DNA from: DAMCZI01 sp032095175
GTDB taxonomy: Bacteria > Bacillota > Clostridia > Clostridiales > Caloramatoraceae
Length of the DNA stretch: 64,000 nucleotides
Direction of reading: 5' to 3'
NCBI GenBank assembly: GCA_032095175.1
Contig: DAMCZI010000026.1
Coordinates: forward strand, 12,122 to 76,121
Both the position numbers and the translations under genes were made by a program. The notes below the pieces were generated by a model, which worked only from the letters and a program-made list of their open reading frames with translations, did not search any database and was not told the DNA's origin. Each line of letters starts with the position of its first letter. Position 1 is the first letter of the stretch. Positions 10,257-18,538 of the stretch are shown in pieces.

Positions 10257-10409
10257 AAATTATATGGATGGCTGTATCTTAGCTCATGGCTAAACGATAC
10301 CTTTTACAATACTGAAAAACTCTTAGTTGCTACAAAGAATGAGGTTGATGCGATAACTATTGCAGTGGCTTTGAAAATATTAAGTAGCAAAGCTATTTGT
10401 CAAAATTAA
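10257..10409 (+). pseudogene. 3' remnant of an unidentified gene
   Basis: An open frame of 51 codons abuts the right end of the MITE and has no start or ribosome-binding site of its own. It reads KLYGWLYLSSWLNDTFYNTE, then EKLLVATKNEVDAITIAVA, and ends at TAA. It looks like the tail of a gene cut by the element. Family unknown. Confidence 0.4.
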
Positions 10410-10421
10410 AGTAAATTAAAA

Positions 10422-10461
10422 TGGCAAACAGAACTTCCTAGATTGTACGTTCTGTTTGCCA
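10422..10461. terminator. Bidirectional terminator
   Basis: Perfect 13-bp stem TGGCAAACAGAAC / GTTCTGTTTGCCA with AAAAT before and AAATTT after. It serves the minus-strand HEPN gene that ends at 10482. Confidence 0.7.
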
Positions 10462-10481
10462 AATTTAACATTGATAAAATT

Positions 10482-11822
10482 CTACCAATCATGTGAAATT
10501 GTATATTCTGCTAAATTGATATCTATTCCATTAGTTACTAAGTCAATAATTTGACTTTTCAATTGTGGAAAAATTTTTGCTTGAGTGTATATTGTATTCA
10601 TTCCAGTAAGTAAGCTAGATAGGTTTTGTTTATTAAAATTAGGTAGTATTTTACTTATAATATCTTTGTAAGTCCAATTGATATAATCATAATCTGGATA
10701 AAAATAGTTAGAAGCCATACAATTACAGAAATAATAAATAGCAAATTCTCTGAGAAGTGATGTTGAATTAGTATTTTTTGAGTTTTCATATGCTTTAAGA
10801 AAAACTTCTGAACTAAGATAATAATTGTAGCCATTAATTTTTGTTTTAATAATATTAATATGCTGTTCCATATTTGGACTTATAAAACTTGAAAGTAGTA
10901 ACAGGTTTATATTCTTAAAACAAATATTTTCTATTTCAACTTTTATCTCGCTACTAATTAAATGATATAATTGTGGAAATTCTGATAAAAAATAAATTAG
11001 TGAAAATATAGGATAATCATAGAATGTATATTCCTTATCATCAAATTCAATTTCAACTTTTTCACATAATATTTTGCTACTTAAATATGAAGTATTTTCC
11101 TTGAAATAATCGATAAACATTTTTGTATCTGTTTTCATAAGAAAAATTAATGCATTGCATAGAGCGCGTCTATTGTTTACACAATCATCATCAGTACCAT
11201 AAAAAGTTAAGGACCATAAGTTTCTAAATATATATTTCTTTGTTGTTTCGTTCATTTTGGAAAAGTATCTTCCATTTAAGTATTTTTCTAAACCGACTAG
11301 TTCACTTCTTTCATAAAAATCTACTAGTTTATCGAGGAAGTCATCATATATTTTATTATTTAAGATAGCATCTTTCAAAAAAACTGCATTAAACATATTT
11401 CCAATGCAAGCTAATGTTTGTTCTTTTGTTGGATTAAATAATTCATAGTTATTCTTTAATACAGGATGAGCACATAAATTCCTTGTATTTCTAAGTTCAT
11501 TAAATTGAAGTATTTCTATTTCATTTAATACTTTTTTATCACATACTGCTTTTATAATGATATTTTCCAATTCTGAGTATTTTGCATTATCATTTTGTTT
11601 TGACTGAAAGGTGTTTAATGTGTTTTGAGCAGATGAGTCTTGGTAGACATCTTTTAGTATTTGTAATTTTTCTATAAAATCAAAAATTACTATTGAATAT
11701 AGCAAGACAATACAAGAGCGATAATTACCATTATAATAAGTTGAGATAACTTCTTTAAGGTACTTTTTCGTTTTTTCGTTTTTAACATTTTTAAGCTCTT
11801 CATCTAAAATAAAATCATGCAT
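10482..11822 (-). CDS. HEPN-domain-like protein, 446 aa
   Basis: The N-terminal region (YYNGNYRSCIVLLYSIVIFD at about 29-48) and the motif RNLCAH at 114-119 fit the HEPN RX4-6H signature, which in active members is the RNase site. The remaining 300 residues are helical with no recognised motif. The start has GAAGGA before ATG. It is co-directional with, and 119 bases downstream of, the PIN gene of an AAA-PIN pair, so it may be a third component of that cassette or a separate defence gene. Function is inferred from motif and context only. Confidence 0.6.
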   Translation of the reverse strand: MHDFILDEELKNVKNEKTKKYLKEVISTYYNGNYRSCIVLLYSIVIFDFIEKLQILKDVYQDSSAQNTLNTFQSKQNDNAKYSELENIIIKAVCDKKVLNEIEILQFNELRNTRNLCAHPVLKNNYELFNPTKEQTLACIGNMFNAVFLKDAILNNKIYDDFLDKLVDFYERSELVGLEKYLNGRYFSKMNETTKKYIFRNLWSLTFYGTDDDCVNNRRALCNALIFLMKTDTKMFIDYFKENTSYLSSKILCEKVEIEFDDKEYTFYDYPIFSLIYFLSEFPQLYHLISSEIKVEIENICFKNINLLLLSSFISPNMEQHINIIKTKINGYNYYLSSEVFLKAYENSKNTNSTSLLREFAIYYFCNCMASNYFYPDYDYINWTYKDIISKILPNFNKQNLSSLLTGMNTIYTQAKIFPQLKSQIIDLVTNGIDINLAEYTISHDW

Positions 11823-11941
11823 TTATAATCCTTCTTTCAAAATTTATAAAATAACAAGTGAAAGTTAGTATTAATAATCTAGTGCAGAGAAGAGCTACCT
11901 CATAAGGAGTTTTTTAAATATTATGGGGCAGCCACATATTT

Positions 11942-12475
11942 TTATCTACCAATGCTAATTAGTCTAGTTAATAATTGTTCAGAAGATGTCTTATTTAGTC
12001 TATTACTAGGTTTATATTTCTCAGGTATATTTGTATCATTTAATAAATCCTTATTTGCACTACTATGATATATCTTAGGTTTTTCGAAATTTTTCGGATA
12101 TAATGCTGGTTGTTTTAAAAATGCGTATGATCTAGAGTCTGATGAACAAATAAGCTTACATTTAGAAACAATGGTTATGGCAATAAGATGGGGGTCATCA
12201 AAATCTCTATGCTCAACTCTAGATTTTAAATCAGCTTCTACGGAATCTACTTTGGAATTATCAACTTTAATTGTTTTTTTGCAATCACTAAGTAATCTAA
12301 ATATTTTTAAGTATTTTTGAGCCTTCCTTAATTCCTCTAAATATTTCGACCCACCATATACAGCTTTACCACTACCTACTACAATCCAGTCTAATACAGG
12401 TTTAAACTCTTCATGATTTGCAGAGGAACCATCAAAAACAGATGAAAATGTATTTGTATCAATTATAATGCACAT
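11942..12475 (-). CDS. PIN-domain nuclease, 177 aa
   Basis: It begins MCIIIDTNTFSSVFD, the first PIN strand with the metal-binding Asp. YLEELRK, FDDPHLIAI and CSSDSR supply the other acidic residues expected of a PIN RNase. I chose the ATG at 12475, one base after the stop of the AAA gene; an ORF starting 30 bases earlier overlaps that gene and adds residues foreign to PIN proteins. The tight junction suggests translational coupling. It probably acts as the effector of the AAA ATPase encoded just upstream. Confidence 0.75.
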   Translation of the reverse strand: MCIIIDTNTFSSVFDGSSANHEEFKPVLDWIVVGSGKAVYGGSKYLEELRKAQKYLKIFRLLSDCKKTIKVDNSKVDSVEADLKSRVEHRDFDDPHLIAITIVSKCKLICSSDSRSYAFLKQPALYPKNFEKPKIYHSSANKDLLNDTNIPEKYKPSNRLNKTSSEQLLTRLISIGR

Positions 12476-12476
12476 A

Positions 12477-13784
12477 TCACAAACCAAGCAGGTCCATTTC
12501 TTCATTTATAAAAAAGTCTCTAAATTGTTCTGGCTGATTATCTGAATAATCTCCATTTTCATCTATTTCAATATAACTAACTATATTTCCTTCAGGTTTC
12601 CTTTCGAAGAACAATACTTGAGCCTCTAGTTTATTCTTTTCCTCGGCTTTTCTTTGGCAAATTCTGAATCTATCAATTATAAAATCACTATGCGTTTCTA
12701 AAATAAAAATTTGTTTTTTAACATGAGACATCTTAAAAATGAATTCTCCAACCGCCGCTTGTGCTTTAGGGTGTAAATGTACTTCTGGTTGTTGAATTAT
12801 AAACGCATCTGTATTTTTTGTCAGTATATCTACTATTATAGGTAGTATCTGTGATACACCATATCCAACATTGGTTATTTTGTAAGTATTGTTGTTAAAC
12901 GTTATATTTATTTCAAACGGAGAAGATTTTTCTCGAGAAAAATTTTTTACACTTATTGAATCAAACATACCACTTTCTTTACCAAAGTTATTTAACATGT
13001 CAATGCCTTTTGTTGAATATTCTTTGTTTTGAGTTTTTGAATTAAATAATTTTCTTAAAATGTATGGCATATGATCATTATCACTTGAAGCATTAATGTT
13101 ATATGCATCATAAGTACTTTTAGGTTTAGCCCTAATTGGATCTATCCAATCACTTTTCATGAATAAGTTCTTAGATTGAACTATTATAATACTATTTCTA
13201 TCTTCGCTATTCATAATATTTTCATTAACTTTCCATATTAATTGAAACAAGCTAGATACTTGCTTACTGTCAACATTTTCTATAGTAAATGTTCTTTTAC
13301 CTTTTAAATAATAATCTTTGCACCATTTTTTAAAAAATCCTAAATCTAAACTATCCTTATTGATTACACTATATTTATATTTTATACAATTATCAAATAT
13401 TGTTATCTTCATATCAATTCTTTGGTCTAAAATATGCAATGAACTTAAAGTAGGAACTTCATCTTTATTTTTAAATGTCAAAAGGACTGCATCGTACATT
13501 TGATTCTCTATTTTTTTAGAGTCGATAGTATCTACAACTTGATTGAACATACCTACTGTAAAGGACTTTTTTCCTTGTGAGGCAATTTCACTAAAGTAAC
13601 CAAGATTAACGTTTTCATTATTAAAGTCTAAAGTTAAAAAAAACATTGGGTTACCTAAAATATGAATTAAAGACAATATAGATGATTTTCCTGTGCTATT
13701 TTCTCCAATAAAAAAATTAATATTCTTTAACGGAATGTATGTATCTTTAAAACTTCTATAATTGTTGACATATAAAACTTGCAT
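12477..13784 (-). CDS. AAA15/AAA21-type ATPase (SMC/RecF-like ABC fold), 435 aa
   Basis: Walker A GENSTGKS at residues 27-34 follows a RecF-like start (LYVNNYRSFKDTYIPLKNIN). The C-terminal part has the Walker B/D-loop FIIQQPEVHLHPKAQ and ILETHSDFIIDR, typical of AAA15/DUF3696-like ATPases. No Toprim or HNH domain is fused. Known defence pairs couple such an ATPase to a separate effector (Toprim-like in PARIS, HNH in Septu); here the effector would be the PIN protein. AAGGAGG precedes the ATG by about ten bases. Confidence 0.8.
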   Translation of the reverse strand: MQVLYVNNYRSFKDTYIPLKNINFFIGENSTGKSSILSLIHILGNPMFFLTLDFNNENVNLGYFSEIASQGKKSFTVGMFNQVVDTIDSKKIENQMYDAVLLTFKNKDEVPTLSSLHILDQRIDMKITIFDNCIKYKYSVINKDSLDLGFFKKWCKDYYLKGKRTFTIENVDSKQVSSLFQLIWKVNENIMNSEDRNSIIIVQSKNLFMKSDWIDPIRAKPKSTYDAYNINASSDNDHMPYILRKLFNSKTQNKEYSTKGIDMLNNFGKESGMFDSISVKNFSREKSSPFEINITFNNNTYKITNVGYGVSQILPIIVDILTKNTDAFIIQQPEVHLHPKAQAAVGEFIFKMSHVKKQIFILETHSDFIIDRFRICQRKAEEKNKLEAQVLFFERKPEGNIVSYIEIDENGDYSDNQPEQFRDFFINEEMDLLGL

Positions 13785-14017
13785 CTACAACTAACCTCCT
13801 TGAATATGACAATATAAGCATTAAATACAAAAAATGCACTTAAGTTTAATATTCTACAAACACTCTCAAAATCCTCCATACTGTTTGTTCTATATAATTT
13901 CAAATTCGAATGAAAAGTTAATAATATAGATACAAAGAAATGTATTAATATAAGAATAGCAGTAACATAATTATATAGTAATTACACAAAGTAATAATTA
14001 TTTAAGGGGTGAGCTAA

Positions 14018-14296
14018 TTGAGAGTGTCAGTGATACAAATAGGAAATTCTAAAGATATAGGGATTCTGCAATCTATTTTGAAGCAATGCGAAATTGAGGA
14101 TCAAGACAAGAGTATAATACTCAAACCTATTTACAAGAGAAATTATGAAATAATATTTAGAAATCTTGGAGAAATAGATGATATTGAAATACAAGAGATG
14201 TTGAAAAGAATTGATGAATACAGCAATATGGATGCTAAGCAACTGATAATAGAAATGCATAGGACACATATTAGTAATGTTCTTTTTGGAATTTAA
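14018..14296 (+). CDS. Orphan MazE/AbrB-like protein, 92 aa
   Basis: The first 27 residues (MRVSVIQIGNSKDIGILQSI and onward) resemble the swapped-hairpin DNA-binding domain of MazE antitoxins, where IGNSKGIRIPK is usual. Here the conserved glycine and proline positions have changed. The rest is acidic and helical with no known domain. It starts with TTG after AAGGGGTGAG. No MazF toxin lies on either side. It may be an antitoxin remnant or a stand-alone regulator. Confidence 0.6.
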   Translation: MRVSVIQIGNSKDIGILQSILKQCEIEDQDKSIILKPIYKRNYEIIFRNLGEIDDIEIQEMLKRIDEYSNMDAKQLIIEMHRTHISNVLFGI

Positions 14297-14314
14297 TTAA
14301 TAATGATTCCGATA

Positions 14315-14356
14315 AACTGTATGATGAGAATTTGTTTCAACATACAGGTTATTTTT
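14315..14356 (+). terminator. Terminator after the MazE-like gene
   Basis: AACTGTATG pairs with CATACAGGTT and ATTTTTT follows. The remaining DNA up to 14690 shows no gene. Confidence 0.65.
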
Positions 14357-14699
14357 TATATCTTTTTATCTGTATCAAACAATTTGCATGTTATTAGGTA
14401 AAAGCAGGGATTTGTTAAATAATAATACTGGTTGGAATATAGTTACATGTAATTATATGGTATAATCAAGAAAAGGAATTGAGAAAAAGTATTTATAAAT
14501 TAAAAGTTAATACTTTTTTAAATATGTTCACATTGGCTTTATAGTATATTCTTTGTATAAAGGTACATCTCGTTATAAAAATTTTGTTGATATCCTAAAT
14601 AAGTCGATTATTGCAAAAGATATTAATGTAATAAGTTTTATCTTGAAAATATAAATATAAGTTAAAATTTTTATATAGAGAATATAAGGAGGGAGCGTT

Positions 14700-14852
14700 T
14701 TGGAAGGTCGTAAATATAATATTGTACAAAAAGTTTTATTTAGTATGTTTATACCAGTTCTTTTTATAGTCCTTTTATGGGCAGGAGATCCGGATTCATT
14801 AGCCCAGCTCATGGCAGAAGTATATGGGAGAAAGCATTCTGAAGCGAAATAA
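14700..14852 (+). CDS. Small membrane protein, 50 aa
   Basis: A TTG-start ORF behind a strong AAGGAGGGA site, seven bases away. It reads MEGRKYNIVQKVLFSMFIPV, then LFIVLLWAGDPDSLAQ, and ends GRKHSEAK. There is one hydrophobic helix (about residues 12-28) with a charged N-terminus. Family unknown. A second small membrane protein follows 138 bases later, so the two may be functionally linked. Confidence 0.55.
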   Translation: MEGRKYNIVQKVLFSMFIPVLFIVLLWAGDPDSLAQLMAEVYGRKHSEAK

Positions 14853-14990
14853 AAGTAAATGGCTTAATAATTTTTTCAGAGGATGCATATAAGGTAATGA
14901 TAACTCTCAAGTGATTGTAGAAATATGGTATGGGAGATAAGTATACAAAAGATATAGAAATTTTTTTCATTCAAAAAAGGGGGCGGATGA

Positions 14991-15230
14991 ATGAAAAGGA
15001 CTGAATTGGGGTGTATTGCAGTTATTTTTGGAGGACTGATTCTTGCACTAGAGATATATGGTTTAAAATTTATGTTTTTAATGGAAAGAATGTCGGGCCT
15101 TCCGTGGAGGGAATCGGCATCTGCCTATCTTGAAGAGCCGACTGTAAAAGTAGCATTATTCATAACAGCGGGTGTTATTATCTATGGTTTGTTTTTAATT
15201 GTTCAAGGAAGAAAGTCTAGTACTCCATAA
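14991..15230 (+). CDS. Small two-helix membrane protein, 79 aa
   Basis: Hydrophobic segments at about residues 8-30 and 52-70 flank a polar loop (MERMSGLPWRESASAYLEEP), with a basic C-terminus. A GGGGGCGG site precedes the ATG. No family is recognised. The terminator hairpin overlaps its stop codon. Confidence 0.6.
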   Translation: MKRTELGCIAVIFGGLILALEIYGLKFMFLMERMSGLPWRESASAYLEEPTVKVALFITAGVIIYGLFLIVQGRKSSTP

Positions 15231-15260
15231 TAAAATTATGGGGTGCTAGACTTTTTTTAT
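15214..15260 (+). terminator. Terminator of the small membrane protein genes
   Basis: AGTCTAGTACTCCAT pairs with ATGGGGTGCTAGACT, and the last T begins a TTTTTTT run. Confidence 0.85.
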
Positions 15261-15339
15261 TGAGGGGGAGTTAATTTATAAGTAAGTTAGAATATCAATA
15301 TTATATAAAAATATAGGGTGATAAGCTTTATAACTATAT

Positions 15340-15504
15340 GGATGGATAAATAAACTTTAGATTTATGATCTTATAAAAGTGTTTTTTAGATATTTAAAAG
15401 GGATCTGCGAGGGTAACAGGCACTTGAGTTATGAGTTATTTATGAAAGATGGGTGGTAAAAGATAGTTTGGGTTAAATAACTCATAACTTAAGAGCCTGT
15501 CACC
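15340..15504 (+). repeat. GGTRACAGGC palindromic repeat, copy 1
   Basis: The core at 15412-15504 is a long imperfect palindrome. It runs from GGTAACAGGCACTTGAGTTA to the inverted AACTTAAGAGCCTGTCACC, with matching inner arms. The 70 bases to the left (AGATTTATGATCTTATAAAA) match the left flank of the copies near 26.0 and 31.5 kb, so the mobile or repeated unit is longer than the palindrome. Confidence 0.85.
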
Positions 15505-15565
15505 AATTCCTATCACTTAAATGGATAGCTGGTTATCAAAAATAATAGATGGCTATCGAATATAG

Positions 15566-15594
15566 TTGACATGTGTCTAACATGATGATATATT
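15566..15594 (+). promoter_or_regulatory. Promoter and possible operator of the ArsR-ABC operon
   Basis: TTGACA (15566-15571), a 17-base spacer and TATATT (15589-15594). An imperfect inverted repeat, GTTGACA / TGTCTAAC, covers the -35 box and the start of the spacer. It would suit autoregulation by the ArsR-type protein encoded next. Confidence 0.7.
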
Positions 15595-15618
15595 ATTAAT
15601 CAATAAGGAGGTGTCAAT

Positions 15619-16698
15619 ATGGAGCAGATTATACATAATACTCCAAATTGGTTATATGAGGCTGTGGCTTGTATTACGGAGCAATATACAAATCATCAAA
15701 GTTCGTTTATGGAGAATCATGATAAGTTTGGAATGACTAAGGATGAGATGGCTGAATATATGAAGCGGTTTACTGAATATAAGGAAAAGGTGTCTTCGGA
15801 AATTATGCCTATATATGCGGAATATCCTTCTTTGGAAAAGTTATTTCATAGCGATAATTTTGATTCAGAGAGGGATGATTCTATAGCTCTATCCCTGGTT
15901 AGGTCTTTTGGACATAACATGACCTCTTCGCTTAATAATGATGAAATTGATCATATAATAAGCGATTTTATACCAACTATTGTAGATAATTTTCCATTAC
16001 ATGTAAGAGAAGAAATTGTAGTCAATAATATTGAGGATGTTTTAAATTTACTTGATAAAGCAAGCATTGAAGACGCAGATAAGATGCAGATACTGAATCT
16101 ATATCGCAATCGTTATGAAATCATAGGTAAACTTTCAGAATTTCTTAATCTATGTGCCGCTGTTTGCCAGAAGCATTTTCCTATCATAAAGGAAGAATTT
16201 GAGAAAACAATTAAATTCCTTAATCAGGCAGGTAATTTGGTGGATCTAATCCATTCTAGTATTGATATAGATATTAAAATACCAGAAAAAAGGGATGTCT
16301 ATTCATCTATATTTTGTTTTAATGGGCTTTCAATGATATCGCTTGAGGATAGATTTACGATTTTTATAGGCATTTATTTCTTTGATTTAGATAATCTAAA
16401 GAATAAAAATAAATTTAATGATGCTCAAATAGTTGCTGATTTAAAAGCATTGGGGGATCCTACCAGACTAAAGATAATCCATCTGCTTTCAAAGGATAAT
16501 ATGTATATTCAGGAATTGGCAGAGAAATTGAAATTAACACCGGCAACAGTTTCTCACCATATAAATGTTCTATTAAGTTCTGGTTTTATTTCAATAACGG
16601 TAGATACTGAAAAGGCAAAAAAAATATATTATAAGACGAATTCAGAGAAGTTTCATAGCATTAGTAATATAATAAAAGCTCTTGCTGATAATTTTTAA
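15619..16698 (+). CDS. ArsR-family transcriptional regulator with long N-terminal domain, 359 aa
   Basis: The C-terminal 85 residues are a clear ArsR winged helix (LKALGDPTRLKIIHLLSKDN, then LKLTPATVSHHINVLLSSGF). The N-terminal 270 residues have no motif I recognise and may sense a ligand. The start has AAGGAGG before ATG. It is followed after 16 bases by two ABC exporter genes, so it most likely controls their expression, and an inverted repeat in its own promoter suggests autoregulation. ArsR proteins usually repress and are released by a metal or small molecule; no metal-binding Cys cluster is evident in the HTH. Confidence 0.85.
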   Translation: MEQIIHNTPNWLYEAVACITEQYTNHQSSFMENHDKFGMTKDEMAEYMKRFTEYKEKVSSEIMPIYAEYPSLEKLFHSDNFDSERDDSIALSLVRSFGHNMTSSLNNDEIDHIISDFIPTIVDNFPLHVREEIVVNNIEDVLNLLDKASIEDADKMQILNLYRNRYEIIGKLSEFLNLCAAVCQKHFPIIKEEFEKTIKFLNQAGNLVDLIHSSIDIDIKIPEKRDVYSSIFCFNGLSMISLEDRFTIFIGIYFFDLDNLKNKNKFNDAQIVADLKALGDPTRLKIIHLLSKDNMYIQELAEKLKLTPATVSHHINVLLSSGFISITVDTEKAKKIYYKTNSEKFHSISNIIKALADNF

Positions 16699-16714
16699 TT
16701 TGGGGGTAATAAAA

Positions 16715-18538
16715 TTGAATAATAGGATCAGTTATCCATTTGGTAAAATGATAAAACGACTATTAGACAATTTGAGGGTGCAGAATAAAAAAATAATATT
16801 TTACTTTATAATCTATACTGTTACAGCAAGTATATACCCATTCTTTGCAGTATTATTGCCTAAGTATTTGGTTGGAGAGCTTACACTTTCTGGTGGAGCA
16901 AGAATGGAATATATTATTTACATTGTAATAGGGTATTTCCTGCTGGCGGGAATCTTTGGCTTTGTTAAGGTATTCGTCAAAAATTTAGCATGGCCGAAGC
17001 TTACTAAGCTAAGGATAGATTATATACGAGATATGTTTGATAAGCTAGTAAGTATCGATTACAAGTACATGGAGGATGCAGTATTCTTTGAGGAGAATGG
17101 GAAAGGTTTTGGTGCTGTATCAGGCGATAACAACGGTGTTGAAGTAATATACCGTAAGATGTTTGAAACTCCTGCAGTATTTATAACTATATTGGTACTT
17201 ACAATATTTGTAGGAAGGTTAAATATATTGATTCTAATTGGATTGGGGCTAAATATTGCAGCTACATTGTGGATTAATAAGAAAACCTACAGCTATCAGT
17301 ATGGATTGCGTGATAAGCTTTCACATGAAGAAAGAAGGAAGGACTATTACTATAATACAACACATGACTTTGGATATGGAAAGGATATAAGGATATATAA
17401 CTTTAAGGATAGGATTTTAAACAACTACAGCAAGGAGATTTCAAACTATATTGATATCTTTAAAAAGATAAAGAATAAGGAATACGCCTTGGGTTTTGTA
17501 GGTTTGTTGACTTTATTAATAAGCAATGTATTAACCTATGGAATAATAATTTATAAAACTGTAAAAGGAATGAGCATAGCTGATTTCTCAATGTATATAG
17601 TAGCTATATCAAACCTTTCACTGCTTCTAAAAACCTTTGCAGATGATATATCCCTTGTTAAAAATGAAGGACAATATGTAAATGACTTCTTTAAATTTAT
17701 GGATATGGACCTTGGTGAAAAGGGTGGCAGCAAGTCTAGAATCAAGGGTGATACTCTGGAAATTGAGTTCAAGAATGTAAGCTTTAAATATCCGAACACT
17801 GATAAATACATATTTAAAAATTTAAACTTTAAAATAAACAAGGGAGAACGATTAGCAATTGTAGGAATCAACGGAGCGGGAAAAAGTACTTTGGTTAAGC
17901 TGATGACGGGGTTATTTGATGCTACTGAGGGTGACATTTTAATTAATGGGATACATATTAAGGAGTTTAATAAGAAGGAACTATTCTCTATGTTTTCTGT
18001 TGTATTTCAAGATGTAAATATATTAGCTTTTTCTATTAAAGAAAATGTTGCTTGTGCTTCTGATAAAATTGATGAAAAACGTGTAAACAGAGCATTAAGC
18101 AGGGTAGGACTTTATGAAAAGGTTAAAGGCTTCCCTAAGGGCATGGATCAAATGATGCTTAAAGTAATAGAAAGTGATGGTACAGAATTCTCTGGTGGTG
18201 AGAGCCAAAAGCTTGCAATTGCAAGGGCACTCTATAAAGATGGAAATATGGTTATAATGGACGAGCCTACTGCTGCATTGGATGCACTGGCTGAAGCTGA
18301 AATTTATGAAAATTTTGGGGAACTTATTAAAGGAAAAACTGCTGTATATATTTCACATAGACTTGCCAGTACTAAGTTCTGTGATAGAATTGCCCTATTT
18401 GATAATGATGGCTTAAAGGAATATGGAAGCCATGAGGAATTAATGGACAAGAAGGGCAGCTACTATAATATGTTTGTAATACAAGGAAAATACTACAATG
18501 AGGGAGGTAATTCATATGAACAATATAAAGAAGCTTAA
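16715..18538 (+). CDS. ABC exporter half-transporter A (membrane + ATPase), 607 aa
   Basis: About six hydrophobic segments in the first 320 residues, then an ATPase domain with Walker A GINGAGKST, signature FSGGESQ, Walker B MVIMDEPTAALD and the switch His in YISHR. The TTG at 16715 follows GGGGGT; an upstream in-frame ATG at 16682 overlaps the regulator gene and lacks a site. It overlaps the next gene by 23 bases. The pair should form a heterodimer exporting a peptide, lipid or drug. Substrate unknown. Confidence 0.9.
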   Translation: MNNRISYPFGKMIKRLLDNLRVQNKKIIFYFIIYTVTASIYPFFAVLLPKYLVGELTLSGGARMEYIIYIVIGYFLLAGIFGFVKVFVKNLAWPKLTKLRIDYIRDMFDKLVSIDYKYMEDAVFFEENGKGFGAVSGDNNGVEVIYRKMFETPAVFITILVLTIFVGRLNILILIGLGLNIAATLWINKKTYSYQYGLRDKLSHEERRKDYYYNTTHDFGYGKDIRIYNFKDRILNNYSKEISNYIDIFKKIKNKEYALGFVGLLTLLISNVLTYGIIIYKTVKGMSIADFSMYIVAISNLSLLLKTFADDISLVKNEGQYVNDFFKFMDMDLGEKGGSKSRIKGDTLEIEFKNVSFKYPNTDKYIFKNLNFKINKGERLAIVGINGAGKSTLVKLMTGLFDATEGDILINGIHIKEFNKKELFSMFSVVFQDVNILAFSIKENVACASDKIDEKRVNRALSRVGLYEKVKGFPKGMDQMMLKVIESDGTEFSGGESQKLAIARALYKDGNMVIMDEPTAALDALAEAEIYENFGELIKGKTAVYISHRLASTKFCDRIALFDNDGLKEYGSHEELMDKKGSYYNMFVIQGKYYNEGGNSYEQYKEA

